This document shows, in pieces, positions 42,461 through 52,910 of a stretch of 64,000 bases of DNA. Both the position numbers and the translations under genes were made by a program. Each line of letters begins with the position of its first letter. Within the stretch, counting starts at the first letter, position 1. This stretch comes from Curtobacterium sp. ISL-83 (GTDB lineage: Bacteria; Actinomycetota; Actinomycetes; Actinomycetales; Microbacteriaceae): assembly GCF_018613895.1 (NCBI RefSeq), contig NZ_JAGGPH010000007.1, forward strand, positions 248,001 through 312,000, read 5' to 3'. The notes below the pieces were generated by a model, which was not told the DNA's origin, did no database searches, and saw only the letters and a list, made by a program, of their open reading frames with translations.

Positions 42461-44146
42461 TCAGTCCTTCGCTGCCCCGTAGTCGTCGACGACCACCACC
42501 GAGAGCGGGAACGTGATCGGGAAGTCCCGGAACAGCAACCGCCCCGCGTCGACCGCCGCAGCCCGGACCTGCTCGGCCACCCAGTCCGCGAGCCCCGCGG
42601 GCGTGTGCACCACGAGCTCGTCGTGCACGAAGAACACCAGGTGCGGCCCCGCGGTGACGGCTCCCGGTGTCCGGGCGGCGAGCCGGGCACGCAACGACCC
42701 CATCCACGCCAGCGCCCACTCGGCCGCGGTCCCCTGCACGACGAAGTTCCGCGTGAACCGACCCCAGCTCCGGGCCCGCGACTCGACGGACCGCTGCATC
42801 GCCGCCGTGCCCTCGACCGAGTAGGCCTGGTTCCGGGCCTCGAACCACGCCGCATCCGGCACGGGCGACGTCCGTCCGAGCAGCGTCGTCACGGGCTCCC
42901 CGCGCTCCCCCGACCGTGCGGCGCGCTCCACGAGTCCGAGTGCGAGCGGGAACGCCCTCGCCAGCCGTGGGACGAGCCGACCGCCCTCACCCTGGGTGGC
43001 GCCGTACATCGCGCCGAGCATCGCACCCTTGGCCTGCTGCCGCGTCTCCACCGCGCCCGACGCCACCACGCCGTCGTACAGGTCCCGCCCGTCGCCGGCC
43101 GCCGCCATCGCCCGGTCCCCCGACATCGCAGCCAGGACCCTCGGTTCGAGCTGCGCGGCATCCGCGACGACGAACTTCCACCCGTCGTCGGCGACCACCG
43201 CACCACGGATGCCCTTCGGCAGTTGCATCGCTCCCCCACCGTCGGCCGCCCAGCGCCCGGTGATGACCCCGCCGACCAGGTACTTCGGGTGGAAGCGGCC
43301 GTCCTGCACCCACTCGTCGAGCCAGTTCCACCCGTTCGCCGTCAGCAGGCGGAACAGCCGCTTGTACTCGAGCAGCGGTTCGATGACCGGGTGCTCGATC
43401 TCCTGCAGCTCCCACTTCCGCGTGCTCGTGACCATCAGGCCGGCCCGCCGCAGCGCGCGGAGCACGTCGCTCGGCGAGTCCGGGTTGAGCGCCGGGTCGT
43501 CGAGCCGGTCGCGGATGACCGTCGCGATCTCCTCGAGTCGCCTCGGACGCACGCCGTACGGCACCCGGGGACCGAGGGACTCCTCGAGCAACCGCTCGTG
43601 CACCGCTGCGCTCCAGGGCAGTCCGGCGTGGAACATCTCGGCGGCGACCAGGGCACCGGCGGACTCGGCCGAGAGCAGGAGCCGGAGCGCGCTGGACGCG
43701 CTCGAACCGGCGACGGTGGCCAGTTGCGCGCGGAGCTCGGCGACCGGGTCGACGTCGTCGTCCGGCAGCGTGGCTGCGAAGAGCGCGTCGTCGAAGAGCT
43801 GGGCCTGCGTCGAGCGGGTGACCCGCGCCTCCGCGGCCGGTCGGTCCCACGCGTCCGGCGGCGCCGTCTGCAGTGCGGAACCACGCGCCGCCAGCGCCGA
43901 CCGCAGGATGCGGCGGCACAGCCGCAGGTCGACGCAGCGGGTGACCCGTCCGCCCGCGGCCAGGACCGGTGGGTACCACCTGCTGGTGTCGTCCCACACC
44001 CAGCGCACGTCCGGTCCGCCCCGGTCGGCGACGAAGGCCGGGAGGCGCTGGTCGCCCACCCGGGTCGGCTCGCCGTCGGCGGTCCCCGCGTCGGTCAGGG
44101 GCGTCGCGAGGACGCCGCCGTCGGCGCGGCTGAGGACGAGGTGCAC
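42461..44146 (-). CDS. PolA-like bifunctional 3'-5' exonuclease/DNA polymerase
   Basis: A 561-residue family-A polymerase of the short actinobacterial type, lacking the 5'-nuclease domain. The N-terminal exonuclease-like region (about 1-190) is divergent. Motif A is VVADAAQLEPRVLAAM (metal Asp about 329; usual Ser of DxSQxExR is Ala), motif B RQQAKGAMLGAMYG, and motif C FFVHDELVVH near residue 507. Polymerase chemistry therefore looks possible, exonuclease doubtful. GTG 44146 with CATGAT 6 nt upstream. Role in repair is inferred. Confidence 0.88.
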   Translation of the reverse strand: MHLVLSRADGGVLATPLTDAGTADGEPTRVGDQRLPAFVADRGGPDVRWVWDDTSRWYPPVLAAGGRVTRCVDLRLCRRILRSALAARGSALQTAPPDAWDRPAAEARVTRSTQAQLFDDALFAATLPDDDVDPVAELRAQLATVAGSSASSALRLLLSAESAGALVAAEMFHAGLPWSAAVHERLLEESLGPRVPYGVRPRRLEEIATVIRDRLDDPALNPDSPSDVLRALRRAGLMVTSTRKWELQEIEHPVIEPLLEYKRLFRLLTANGWNWLDEWVQDGRFHPKYLVGGVITGRWAADGGGAMQLPKGIRGAVVADDGWKFVVADAAQLEPRVLAAMSGDRAMAAAGDGRDLYDGVVASGAVETRQQAKGAMLGAMYGATQGEGGRLVPRLARAFPLALGLVERAARSGERGEPVTTLLGRTSPVPDAAWFEARNQAYSVEGTAAMQRSVESRARSWGRFTRNFVVQGTAAEWALAWMGSLRARLAARTPGAVTAGPHLVFFVHDELVVHTPAGLADWVAEQVRAAAVDAGRLLFRDFPITFPLSVVVVDDYGAAKD

Positions 44147-44179
44147 CCGACGATCATGCCGTGCTCCGCCGTCATCGGG

Positions 44180-44256
44180 TCACAGTCGTCCGGGTCTCAG
44201 CCGTCCGGGTCTCAGCCGTCCGGGTCTCAGTCCTCCGGGTCTCAGTCCTCCGGGTC
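44180..44256. repeat. 15-bp tandem repeat duplicating a C-terminus and stop codon
   Basis: Five units of about TCCGGGTCTCAGYCS. On the minus strand each reads in frame as Asp-Pro-(Glu/Asp)-(Asp/Gly)-stop, giving TGA codons at 44242, 44227, 44212 and 44197, all in the frame of the small gene that ends at the first of them. Confidence 0.85.
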
Positions 44257-44445
44257 CCCGGGGCGCACCGCCGCCGTGTCGGCCACGTCGATGCGGACGT
44301 TGCCGTTCGGTTCGGTCGACACCTCGACGCGCGGATCCGCGTCGTGCGCGTCGGAACCGGACATCCGTCGGAGCGTGTCCTGCCGACGCTCCTCGAAGGT
44401 CATGTCCACACCGTCGTCCAGGTGGTCGCGATCGGGCTTCGTCAT
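44242..44445 (-). CDS. Small acidic protein, 67 aa
   Basis: A 67-residue hydrophilic protein starting MTKPDRDHLDDGVDMTFEER and ending RPGDPED. No membrane segment; a short helical FEERRQDTLRRMSG and a beta-like VEVSTEPNGNVRIDVAD. I do not recognise a function. ATG 44445 has TACCGT 7 nt upstream. Its stop lies in a 15-bp tandem repeat that supplies three more in-frame stops. Follows sdaA on the opposite side of 35 bp? No: both are on the minus strand, with sdaA upstream. Confidence 0.72.
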   Translation of the reverse strand: MTKPDRDHLDDGVDMTFEERRQDTLRRMSGSDAHDADPRVEVSTEPNGNVRIDVADTAAVRPGDPED

Positions 44446-44452
44446 GGCGACG

Positions 44453-44458
44453 ACGGTA
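44453..44458 (-). promoter_or_regulatory. -10 hexamer TACCGT, leaderless geometry
   Basis: Ends 7 nt before ATG 44445. Confidence 0.5.
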
Positions 44459-44480
44459 CCGCGGGCCGGGCGGCGTGGGG

Positions 44481-45935
<1,455 letters not shown>

Positions 45936-45941
45936 GCCGCC

Positions 45942-45947
45942 ACACTA
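45942..45947 (-). promoter_or_regulatory. -10 hexamer TAGTGT of sdaA, leaderless geometry
   Basis: Ends 6 nt before GTG 45935. Confidence 0.55.
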
Positions 45948-46000
45948 GCCCGTCCGGACGGACGGGGGGTCAGTGCGCGTCGGGCCCGTCGGGGCCGTCG

Positions 46001-46195
46001 TCAGCGGCGGGGCGATCGCTCGTCGGGCATCAGGAACCAGAGCACGACGTAGGCGATCCAGAGCGGTCCGGGGAAGAAGCTCAGGATGACCCACGCCACG
46101 CGGACGAGCGAACGGGACCAGCCGAAGCGGTCGGCGATGCCGGCGCAGACGCCGGCGAGCACGCGGCCGGTGCGGGGACGGATGAGTGTGTTCAT
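46001..46195 (-). CDS. PspC domain protein, 64 aa
   Basis: A 64-residue PspC-domain membrane protein: RPRTGRVLAGVCAGIADRFGW, then a helix (VRVAWVILSFFPGPLWIAYVVLWFLMP) and a short basic end. PspC proteins take part in envelope-stress signalling; stand-alone short forms like this are common in actinobacteria and their role is unclear. ATG 46195 has TACCGT 6 nt upstream. Confidence 0.88.
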   Translation of the reverse strand: MNTLIRPRTGRVLAGVCAGIADRFGWSRSLVRVAWVILSFFPGPLWIAYVVLWFLMPDERSPRR

Positions 46196-46201
46196 GCCTC
46201 C

Positions 46202-46207
46202 ACGGTA
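46202..46207 (-). promoter_or_regulatory. -10 hexamer TACCGT, leaderless geometry
   Basis: Ends 6 nt before ATG 46195. Confidence 0.5.
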
Positions 46208-46289
46208 CGGACGCGACGTGGGCGCCACCAGGGCGTTCGCACCCGGTCCCGTGGTGGGGTCATCCCCACCCCGACCGGCGGAGCGGACG

Positions 46290-47228
46290 TCAGGGGACCA
46301 GGACGATCTTGCCGCGCGTGTGCCGCTGCTCGAGCTCCTCGTACGCGTCCTGCACCCGCTCGAGCGGGTACGTGGCCGCGATCGGCACCTCGATGGAGCC
46401 GTCCGCGACCTGTGCGGCGAGCGCCCCGAGGATCTCGGGGTCGGCCGTGTCCGCGCTGCCGGATGCCTTCGCGCCGATCTCCTGCGCGACCTCGAACGCG
46501 ATCACGGTCTCGATGCGGTCCACCGGGATGCCGAGTTCGACGGCGAGGTGCACGTACTCGGGGCCGAACGTGTCGATGAACGCGTCGATGCCGTTCGTCG
46601 CGAGCTCCTGGATCCGCTCGCGCAGCCCGTCGCCGTACGCCACCGGACGAGCTCCCTTGGACCGGAGCCACTCGTGGTTCGACTCCGAGGCGATCGCGAT
46701 GACGTCGATGCCCTCGTTCGTCAGCAGCTGCGTCACGAAGCCGCCCACTCCCCCGGCAGCTGCGGAGACGACGACCCTCTCGCCCGGTCGCGGGTCGACG
46801 GCACGCACGGCGGCGGCAGCGGTGGTGGCGATGACGTCCAGGGCACCGGCGACGGTCCAGTCGAGCAGGCGCGGCTTCTGCACGACCTGCTCGGACGGCA
46901 CGACGACGTACTCGGCCTGGCTCGACCTGGTCCACGACCAGCCGAGGACCTCCTCGCGCTCGTCGATGCCGTCCACACCCTCGCCGACCGCGACGACGAT
47001 GCCGGCGAAGTCGGTCCCCTGGCCGGACGGGAGCTTCTCCGGGTCGTTCCCGTCGAACAGGCCCTGCCGGATCGCGGACTCCCCCGGGTTGATGCCGGCG
47101 GCACGGACGCGCACGAGCACCTGCCCGGGTCCGACGGACGGCACGGGGACCTCGTCGACGCGGAGGACCGAGCGGTCTCCCCACTCGTGGAAGCGGACGG
47201 CTCGCATGGTCTCGGGGATCGCACTCAC
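46290..47228 (-). CDS. NADP-dependent quinone-oxidoreductase-like MDR enzyme
   Basis: A 312-residue medium-chain dehydrogenase/reductase without the structural zinc site. Landmarks are MRAVRFHEWGD, RVRAAGINPGESAIRQG, GTDFAGIVVAVGEGV, the cofactor motif SAAAGGVGGFVTQL and the end RHTRGKIVLVP. It resembles zinc-independent quinone or enone reductases. GTG 47228 is supported by TACCGT 7 nt upstream; ATG seven codons later is an alternative. Divergent from the shikimate-dehydrogenase-like gene. Confidence 0.9.
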   Translation of the reverse strand: MSAIPETMRAVRFHEWGDRSVLRVDEVPVPSVGPGQVLVRVRAAGINPGESAIRQGLFDGNDPEKLPSGQGTDFAGIVVAVGEGVDGIDEREEVLGWSWTRSSQAEYVVVPSEQVVQKPRLLDWTVAGALDVIATTAAAAVRAVDPRPGERVVVSAAAGGVGGFVTQLLTNEGIDVIAIASESNHEWLRSKGARPVAYGDGLRERIQELATNGIDAFIDTFGPEYVHLAVELGIPVDRIETVIAFEVAQEIGAKASGSADTADPEILGALAAQVADGSIEVPIAATYPLERVQDAYEELEQRHTRGKIVLVP

Positions 47229-47235
47229 GGCATCG

Positions 47236-47241
47236 ACGGTA
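47236..47241 (-). promoter_or_regulatory. -10 hexamer TACCGT, leaderless geometry
   Basis: Ends 7 nt before GTG 47228. Confidence 0.5.
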
Positions 47242-47304
47242 CGCCACCGGCCGCAGCACCGGGCGTGGAGCGCTCCATCGGCGTGTGATGGGAGACTGCA
47301 CGAC

Positions 47305-48123
47305 ATGCCCATCCTCAACAAGGACATGCAGGTCTGCATGTCGCTCGCGGCCCGGCCGAGCAACATCGGCACCCGGTTCCACAACTTCCTGTACGACGAA
47401 CTCGGCCTCAACTTCGTGTACAAGGCGTTCACCACGACGGACCTGCCGGGAGCCGTGACGGGCATCCGCGCGCTCGGCATCCGGGGCTGCTCGGTGTCGA
47501 TGCCCTTCAAGGAAGCGATCATCCCGCTCGTCGACGTCGTCGAGGACTCCGCGGCCGCCATCCAGTCCGTCAACACGGTCGTGCACGACGACGGCGTCCT
47601 CACCGCGTCGAACACCGACTACGAAGCCGTCGCCGCACTGCTCGCCACCCACGGCGTCGACCCCTCCGCACGGGTCCTGCTGCGGGGCTCCGGCGGGATG
47701 GCCAAGGCCGTCACGGCGGCGTTCCGCGGCGCGGGCTTCGAGCAGCTGACGGTCGTCGCCCGCAACGAGCGCGCCGGCTCGGCCCTCGCGGACCAGTACG
47801 GCTACGCCTGGGTCGCCGACCACGACCGCGCCGGTGACGCCGAGGTCGTCGTGAACGTCACCCCGCTCGGCATGCGGGGCGACGAGCAGGACACCCTCGC
47901 GTTCCCCGACGACCGCATCGCGGCCGCGCACACGGTGTTCGACGTCGTCGCGTTCCCGTCGGAGACACCGCTCGTCCGTGCCGGACGCGCCGCCGGCAAG
48001 CGGGTCATCACGGGTGCCGAGGTGATCGCGCTGCAGGCAGCGCGGCAGTTCGAGCGCTACACGGGCGTCGCCCTCACCGACGACCAGGTGGAGCGCGCCA
48101 GCGCGTTCAGTCGCGCCGAGTGA
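47305..48123 (+). CDS. Shikimate 5-dehydrogenase-like protein
   Basis: A 272-residue NAD(P)-dependent dehydrogenase of the shikimate/quinate family. The catalytic Lys69 is in SVSMPFKEAI and Asp105 in ASNTDYEAV; the cofactor loop is LLRGSGGMAKAVTAAF, where the usual GAGG is GSGG. The N-terminus (MPILNKDMQVCMSLAARPSNIG) lacks the SxS substrate motif of AroE, so it may act on another cyclitol or quinate-like substrate; I therefore give no symbol. ATG 47305 has GGGAGA upstream. Confidence 0.85.
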   Translation: MPILNKDMQVCMSLAARPSNIGTRFHNFLYDELGLNFVYKAFTTTDLPGAVTGIRALGIRGCSVSMPFKEAIIPLVDVVEDSAAAIQSVNTVVHDDGVLTASNTDYEAVAALLATHGVDPSARVLLRGSGGMAKAVTAAFRGAGFEQLTVVARNERAGSALADQYGYAWVADHDRAGDAEVVVNVTPLGMRGDEQDTLAFPDDRIAAAHTVFDVVAFPSETPLVRAGRAAGKRVITGAEVIALQAARQFERYTGVALTDDQVERASAFSRAE

Positions 48124-48126
48124 CGC

Positions 48127-48170
48127 CGGACGGGAGGCGCGGTGCGGGCCCGCACCGCGCCTCCCGTCCG
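48127..48170. terminator. GACGGGAGGCGCG-family palindrome T3
   Basis: A perfect 44-nt palindrome with outer arm CGGACGGGAGGCGCGGTGC and centre GGGCCC, starting 4 nt after the dehydrogenase stop. Lies between convergent genes. Confidence 0.82.
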
Positions 48171-48190
48171 CTGTTCGGTCGGTCTGGTCG

Positions 48191-48634
48191 TCAGACCGTC
48201 TGGGCACGCCCCGCGGCCAGCCAGCCGAGACGGCGGAGCGTCTCACGGTTGCGGATCCAGATGAGCGGCTGGACGATGAACCCGGGCACCAGCGACCCCG
48301 GTCCGGCGACCGGGTTCTCGACGATGGTCACCTTGCAGCCGAGCCGGTGCGGTTCGACCGCGAGTTCGACCCGGGCCTCGCCGATCGGCCAGCCCTTCGG
48401 CTGGATCGTCATCCGGCGCGGCGGGTCCCACTCGAGGACCGTCGTGGCGTCGTCGATCACGAGGGGCCACGACCCGAACGAGTGGTGGAGCTGGGAACCC
48501 ACCGCGGGCCACGCGGCATCGACCCCGCGCATCCGTGACGCGCCCACCACCCAGGTCGTGTAGAGCCAGCCGTCGCTGAGCACGTCGAAGACGTCCTCCG
48601 GTCGGCAGTGCAGCATGCGCACGTTCTTCGCCAT
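48191..48634 (-). CDS. SRPBCC (START-like) family protein
   Basis: A 147-residue ligand-binding fold protein: MAKNVRMLHCRPEDVFDVLSDGWLYTTWVVG at the start (given here as adjoining pieces of the first helix and strand), then RMRGVDAAWPAVGSQLHHSFG and a long C-terminal helix. These proteins bind hydrophobic ligands. It lies 2 bp after the desaturase-like gene on the same strand with GGAGG upstream of its ATG, so the two form an operon; a shared lipid or carotenoid-like substrate is a fair guess. Confidence 0.85.
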   Translation of the reverse strand: MAKNVRMLHCRPEDVFDVLSDGWLYTTWVVGASRMRGVDAAWPAVGSQLHHSFGSWPLVIDDATTVLEWDPPRRMTIQPKGWPIGEARVELAVEPHRLGCKVTIVENPVAGPGSLVPGFIVQPLIWIRNRETLRRLGWLAAGRAQTV

Positions 48635-48636
48635 GG

Positions 48637-50082
48637 TCAGTCCTCCGGTCCGAGTTCGACGTCATCCGACAAGCCGAACGTGTGTCGTAGTGCGCTCTTC
48701 GCCGCGTGCCAGCCGGCCATGCCGTGCACGCCGGGGCCGGGCGCGGATGCCTCGGAGCACAGGTACATGCCGCCGCCCATCCGCCACGGGTCGCTCGACA
48801 GCACCGGGCGCTTCACGAGCTGCCAGAAGCTCGCGGCCCCGGCGGCGATGTCCCCGCCGACGTAGTTCGGGTTGTACGCGGCCATGTCCACGGCGGTGCG
48901 GCTCGAGGACTCGAGGATCGTGTCGCGGAAGCCCGGGGCGAACCGCTCGATCTGCCGGATGATCGCGTCCGTCTGGTCGACGTCGGACCCGGCGGGCACG
49001 TGCGCGTACGCCCAGAAGACGTGCTTGCCGCGCGGTGCCCGGCTCGGATCGACCACGGTCGGCTCCGAACCCAGGACGTAGGGGCGCTCGGCGTGACGAC
49101 CGCGCGAGACCTCGCCCTCGGCCGCGGCGATCTCGGCCCGGGTCCCGCCGATGTGCACGGTCCCCGCACGGCGCAGGGCCTCGTGCGTCCAGGGCACCGG
49201 GTCGGACAGGGCGAAGTCGACCTTCGCCGCCGCGTTCCCGAAGCGGAACCGCCGGAGGGCCCCACGCCTGGGCGTCGGGATCTGCTTGCCGGCGATCCGC
49301 AGCATGCCCGGCACGCTCGTGTCGAACAGCACCGCCTTGGCAGGGGTGAGGTCGGACAGGTCGTGGACCTCGCGGCCGGTCTCGATCGTGCCGCCGTGCC
49401 GCTCGAGGTCGGCGGCGAGCGCGTCCACGATCGCCTGGCTGCCGCCGATCGGCACCGGCCAGCCGCGACCGTGCGCGTAGGCGCCGAGGGAGAGCGCCGC
49501 GGCGGCAGTGGACAGGGACGGCATGTGCTGGATCGAGTGCGCGGCGACGCCGGAGAGCATCGCGGGCGCGACGTCGCCCCGGAAGCGGAGGTTCCACGCG
49601 GCGGTGCCCTGTTCGAGCGCCCGGAGGCCGAACTTCGCGACGGTGACCGGGTGCCGCGGCACGTGCAGGAGCGCGTCGGTCGCGAAGTCGGCGACCTGGT
49701 CGGCGTTGCCGGACAGCGGGAGCATCAGGCGGCGGAACGCGGGGCCGTCGACCCCGAGCTCCTCGGCGGTCCGTGCGAGGTCCCGGTACGCGATGCCGGC
49801 ACGACCGCCGTCGAGCGGGTGGCCGTACTGGACCTCGGGCAGCGGCAGCTCGATGCGGTCCTCGAGCCGGAAGCGTCGGAAGAACTCGGACTGCAGGGCC
49901 ATCGGGTGCACCGCGGAGCAGACGTCGTGCAGGAAGCCCGGGAGCGTCAACGGGGACGTGCGGGCTCCGCCGCCGATCGTGTCGTTCCGCTCGATGACCT
50001 GGACCGAGAGTCCCGCACGAGCGAGGGTCACCGCGGCGGCGAGGCCGTTCGGCCCGGCGCCCACGACCACAGCATCAACCAT
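48637..50082 (-). CDS. FAD-dependent phytoene-desaturase-like oxidoreductase
   Basis: A 481-residue flavoprotein of the CrtI/FAD amine-oxidase type. The N-terminal dinucleotide site is [20 protein letters not shown] followed by [14 protein letters not shown]; the C-terminal FAD contact is [23 protein letters not shown]. It matches the PYROXD2-like branch found in many actinobacteria rather than true phytoene desaturases; no carotenoid genes are near. ATG 50082 has TAGGCT 7 nt upstream. Operon with the SRPBCC gene. Confidence 0.88.
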   Translation of the reverse strand: MVDAVVVGAGPNGLAAAVTLARAGLSVQVIERNDTIGGGARTSPLTLPGFLHDVCSAVHPMALQSEFFRRFRLEDRIELPLPEVQYGHPLDGGRAGIAYRDLARTAEELGVDGPAFRRLMLPLSGNADQVADFATDALLHVPRHPVTVAKFGLRALEQGTAAWNLRFRGDVAPAMLSGVAAHSIQHMPSLSTAAAALSLGAYAHGRGWPVPIGGSQAIVDALAADLERHGGTIETGREVHDLSDLTPAKAVLFDTSVPGMLRIAGKQIPTPRRGALRRFRFGNAAAKVDFALSDPVPWTHEALRRAGTVHIGGTRAEIAAAEGEVSRGRHAERPYVLGSEPTVVDPSRAPRGKHVFWAYAHVPAGSDVDQTDAIIRQIERFAPGFRDTILESSSRTAVDMAAYNPNYVGGDIAAGAASFWQLVKRPVLSSDPWRMGGGMYLCSEASAPGPGVHGMAGWHAAKSALRHTFGLSDDVELGPED

Positions 50083-50089
50083 GTCCGAG

Positions 50090-50095
50090 AGCCTA
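50090..50095 (-). promoter_or_regulatory. -10 hexamer TAGGCT, leaderless geometry
   Basis: Ends 7 nt before ATG 50082. Confidence 0.5.
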
Positions 50096-50128
50096 GGGAT
50101 CCCCGGCTCCGAGTGGTCACGGTCTGGG

Positions 50129-50806
50129 TCAGGAGCGGGCGTCGTCCGCGTCCGCCGGATCCGTCCCGTCGTCGCCGGCGTCCGGGTCGGGTTCGTCCGC
50201 GTCCAGCGCGGTCGCCCCGTGCGGGTCGACCGGGTGCTCGGCCAGCAGCGTCGCGAAGTCCTCGTCGAGCAGCTGCTGCAGTCGGTCGTCGCGTCCGACC
50301 TCGTAGTCGTCGGCCGGACGCTGCGCCCACCCCAGGCGGCCGACGACCGTCGTCCCGATGTCGTCCCACGCGCGTGCACGGGCCGCGAGCACGATCCCGT
50401 CGACGAACTTCTGGTCGTCGCGGCGCCGGTCGAGCATGGTCGCGAGTTGCTCGTACGTGGCCTCGCGCGTGCGGAGCTTCAGGTCGTCGCCACGGCGGTA
50501 GTCGTGCTGGTGCCGGGAGCGGCCGGTCTGCTTGCTCGACTTCGACCGGATCTCGCGGACACGCTCGGCGTCACCCCGCTGTTCCTCGGCCATCCGGTGG
50601 AGCTCCTGCCGGGTGGCGTCCGCCATCACCGCGTGGTCGAAGTACCCCTGGTCGCGGAGGGCGTTCGTGATGATCCGGTTCGCCACGGCGATGGTCACGG
50701 CCGCCTTGGCGATGAGGAACCCCTCGTCCACCGCACGCTTCAGTTCGACCTGGCTGACGGGCCGGTCGCGCACGTCCTGCTTGCTGCGTCGTCCGAACAG
50801 GGCCAT
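50129..50806 (-). CDS. Conserved hypothetical protein, 225 aa
   Basis: A 225-residue soluble protein, not recognised. It opens [16 protein letters not shown], has an Ala-rich helix (about 27-52), a strongly charged middle ([21 protein letters not shown], about 76-95) that suggests coiled coil, and a very acidic tail (last 30 residues almost only Asp, Pro, Ala, Gly). No membrane segment or known motif. ATG 50806 has TATCGT 7 nt upstream. Single gene between the desaturase operon and the ABC permease. Confidence 0.75.
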   Translation of the reverse strand: MALFGRRSKQDVRDRPVSQVELKRAVDEGFLIAKAAVTIAVANRIITNALRDQGYFDHAVMADATRQELHRMAEEQRGDAERVREIRSKSSKQTGRSRHQHDYRRGDDLKLRTREATYEQLATMLDRRRDDQKFVDGIVLAARARAWDDIGTTVVGRLGWAQRPADDYEVGRDDRLQQLLDEDFATLLAEHPVDPHGATALDADEPDPDAGDDGTDPADADDARS

Positions 50807-50813
50807 GCAGACG

Positions 50814-50819
50814 ACGATA
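50814..50819 (-). promoter_or_regulatory. -10 hexamer TATCGT, leaderless geometry
   Basis: Ends 7 nt before ATG 50806. Confidence 0.5.
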
Positions 50820-50867
50820 CCGGCGCTCGGTGACCGTCCGTCCGGCGGCCGCCCGAGGGCACCGGCA

Positions 50868-52148
50868 TCACTCGTACCGGAGGGCCTCGATCGGGTTCTG
50901 TCGCGCTGCCCGCCGCGCCGGCAGGGTGCCGGCCAGGAAGGCGATGAGCATCACGACGATGATGATCGTCGCGACCGAGCTCGGCGCGAACTGCAGGATC
51001 TGGAGCCCGGGCAGGTCCTTCAACACCGTTCCGGCGAGCACGTTCGAGATGCCCGTGCCGAGCAGGATCGCGACCCCGGCCCCGATCGCGCTGCCGAGGA
51101 ACCCGATGAAGACCGCCTCGAGCGAGAACAGCGTGTAGACCTTGCCGCCACCCATGCCCATCGCCTTCATCAAGCCGATCTCGCGGGTGCGCTCCTGCAC
51201 GCTCATGAGCAGGGTGTTGATGATCCCGAACCCGGCCGCGACCAGCGCGATCACCGCGAAGGCGTTCAGCACGCCGACGATGCCGTTGATCACGGTCTCG
51301 AACTGGCCGAGCTGGTCCTGGATCGTCTGCCCCGTGAAGCCAGCCTTCGACAGCGCGCTCTTGACGCTCGCGGTGGACGCACCGGAGTCGAGCTTCGCGG
51401 TGGCGCTCGCGTACGAGGTGGCGATGGACGCCGGCTTCCCCGTCTCCTGCGCCGCCTGCATCGCGTCGGTCAGCGTGGCGTTCGCCCCGGCACCGCCGCC
51501 GAACAGCGACTCGTTCTGCACCCCGACGACCGTGGCGGTCAGGGTGTGTTCCTTACCCTGGTAGTCGTCGACGGCGAAGGTGAGCTGCTTGCCCACGGCC
51601 GACGACGCGCTGCCGAGACCGAGGTTCTTCAGGTAGTTCGTCGGCAGGATCACCTGGTTGCCCGCCGAGGACCGGTCGTCGAGCTGCTTCCCCGACGCCA
51701 GGTCGGCCTTGAGCTCGCCCGCGTTGGCGGTGAGGTCGACGACGTACTTGCCGTGGTCGGCGTACTCCGCCCACTTCGTGGTGAGGGCGACGGCCGGCCG
51801 GAGGCTGCGGATGCCGTCGACGGCGGTGATCTTCGCGATGTCGGACGCCGACAGGTACGCGAAGGACGCCGGGCCGCGGTTCACGGTCTGGCTGGAGGCG
51901 TTCCGGTCGTACTTGGCCGGGCCACTGCCGGTGCCGGAGGACGCGGCCGTCTTCGTGATGGTCAGGGACCCGGTGTCGCCGATCGACGCCACCTGCGTGT
52001 TGATGTAGTTACCGACGCCGGTACCGATCGCCGAGGTCAGGGTGATCGTGAAGGCGCCGATGAAGATCGCGATCACGGTCAGGGTGGTGCGGAGCTTCGA
52101 CCGGAAGGTGTTCGCGATCGCCGTCTTGAGCAGGTCGAGGAAGTTCAT
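50868..52148 (-). CDS. MacB/FtsX-type ABC transporter permease
   Basis: A 426-residue permease: one helix near 15-38 (LTVIAIFIGAFTITLTSAIG), a large extracytoplasmic MacB core (about 40-270), then three C-terminal helices with the FtsX segment GIINTLLMSVQERTREIGLMKAMG. End motif PARRAARQNPIEALRYE is typical. Such transporters export peptides or drugs, or act in mechanotransmission. Its ATG overlaps the stop of the ATPase gene by 4 bp; a TetR regulator is divergent. Confidence 0.92.
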   Translation of the reverse strand: MNFLDLLKTAIANTFRSKLRTTLTVIAIFIGAFTITLTSAIGTGVGNYINTQVASIGDTGSLTITKTAASSGTGSGPAKYDRNASSQTVNRGPASFAYLSASDIAKITAVDGIRSLRPAVALTTKWAEYADHGKYVVDLTANAGELKADLASGKQLDDRSSAGNQVILPTNYLKNLGLGSASSAVGKQLTFAVDDYQGKEHTLTATVVGVQNESLFGGGAGANATLTDAMQAAQETGKPASIATSYASATAKLDSGASTASVKSALSKAGFTGQTIQDQLGQFETVINGIVGVLNAFAVIALVAAGFGIINTLLMSVQERTREIGLMKAMGMGGGKVYTLFSLEAVFIGFLGSAIGAGVAILLGTGISNVLAGTVLKDLPGLQILQFAPSSVATIIIVVMLIAFLAGTLPARRAARQNPIEALRYE

Positions 52149-52891
52149 GCGGAGTGCCTTCCGTGCTGGTCGATCGATCCGTCGACTGGGGCGCTGCCGC
52201 CGACGATCAGGCCGTCACGGACGTTGACGCTCCGGTCGCACCGGGCGGCGAGTTCTTCGTCGTGCGTGACCACGACGAGCGTCATCCCGCGTTCCCGCTG
52301 CAGGCCGAAGAGCATGTCCTCGACCACCTCGCCGGTGTTCGTGTCGAGGTTGCCGGTCGGTTCGTCGGCGAAGATCACGTTCGGCTCCCCCACGAGCGCC
52401 CGGGCGATGACCACGCGCTGCTTCTGGCCGCCGGACAGGTCGTTGGCGTCGTTCTTCGCCTTGTCGGCGAGTCCGAGGGCGTCGAGCGCCGCCAGACCCC
52501 GACGCTTCCGCTCTGCCCCGGGGACGCCGGCGATCTTCAGCGGCAGCACGACGTTGTCGAGCACCGAGGTCTTCGGCGTCAGGAAGAACTGCTGGAACAC
52601 GAACCCGAAGGTGCGGTTCCGTGCCTGGTTCACCTGGCGGGCACTGAGCGTCGCCGCGTCGGTGCCCTCGAGCAGGACCTCACCCGAGGACGGTTTGTCG
52701 AGCAGCGCGAGCAGGTGCATGAGCGTCGACTTGCCCGAGCCGGACTTGCCGACGATGGCGAGGCTCTCGCCCTGGTGCACGGCGAGGGACACGCCCTTGA
52801 GCGCGTCGAACCGCGTGGCACCACGGCCGTAGGTCCTCGTGAGGCCACGGGCCTCCAACACCGGGGTGCGCCCGGCTCCGGGAGTCGTCAT
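52145..52891 (-). CDS. ABC transporter ATP-binding protein (LolD/MacB type)
   Basis: A 248-residue ATPase. Walker A is GKSGSGKST, Q-loop FVFQQFFL, signature LSGGQKQRV, Walker B VIFADEPTGNLD, and the switch His is in VVTHD. The gene precedes the permease with a 4-bp overlap. ATG 52891 has TACGCT 6 nt upstream; the palindrome at 52911 covers the -35 region, so the divergent TetR protein probably represses this operon. Confidence 0.93.
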   Translation of the reverse strand: MTTPGAGRTPVLEARGLTRTYGRGATRFDALKGVSLAVHQGESLAIVGKSGSGKSTLMHLLALLDKPSSGEVLLEGTDAATLSARQVNQARNRTFGFVFQQFFLTPKTSVLDNVVLPLKIAGVPGAERKRRGLAALDALGLADKAKNDANDLSGGQKQRVVIARALVGEPNVIFADEPTGNLDTNTGEVVEDMLFGLQRERGMTLVVVTHDEELAARCDRSVNVRDGLIVGGSAPVDGSIDQHGRHSA

Positions 52892-52897
52892 CCCCTG

Positions 52898-52903
52898 AGC
52901 GTA
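52898..52903 (-). promoter_or_regulatory. -10 hexamer TACGCT of the ABC operon, leaderless geometry
   Basis: Ends 6 nt before ATG 52891. Confidence 0.58.
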
Positions 52904-52910
52904 GTGATCG

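Noticed and set aside
47305..48123. Calling this gene aroE
   Set aside because: The SxS shikimate-binding motif at the N-terminus is missing and the cofactor loop differs, so a paralogue is more likely.
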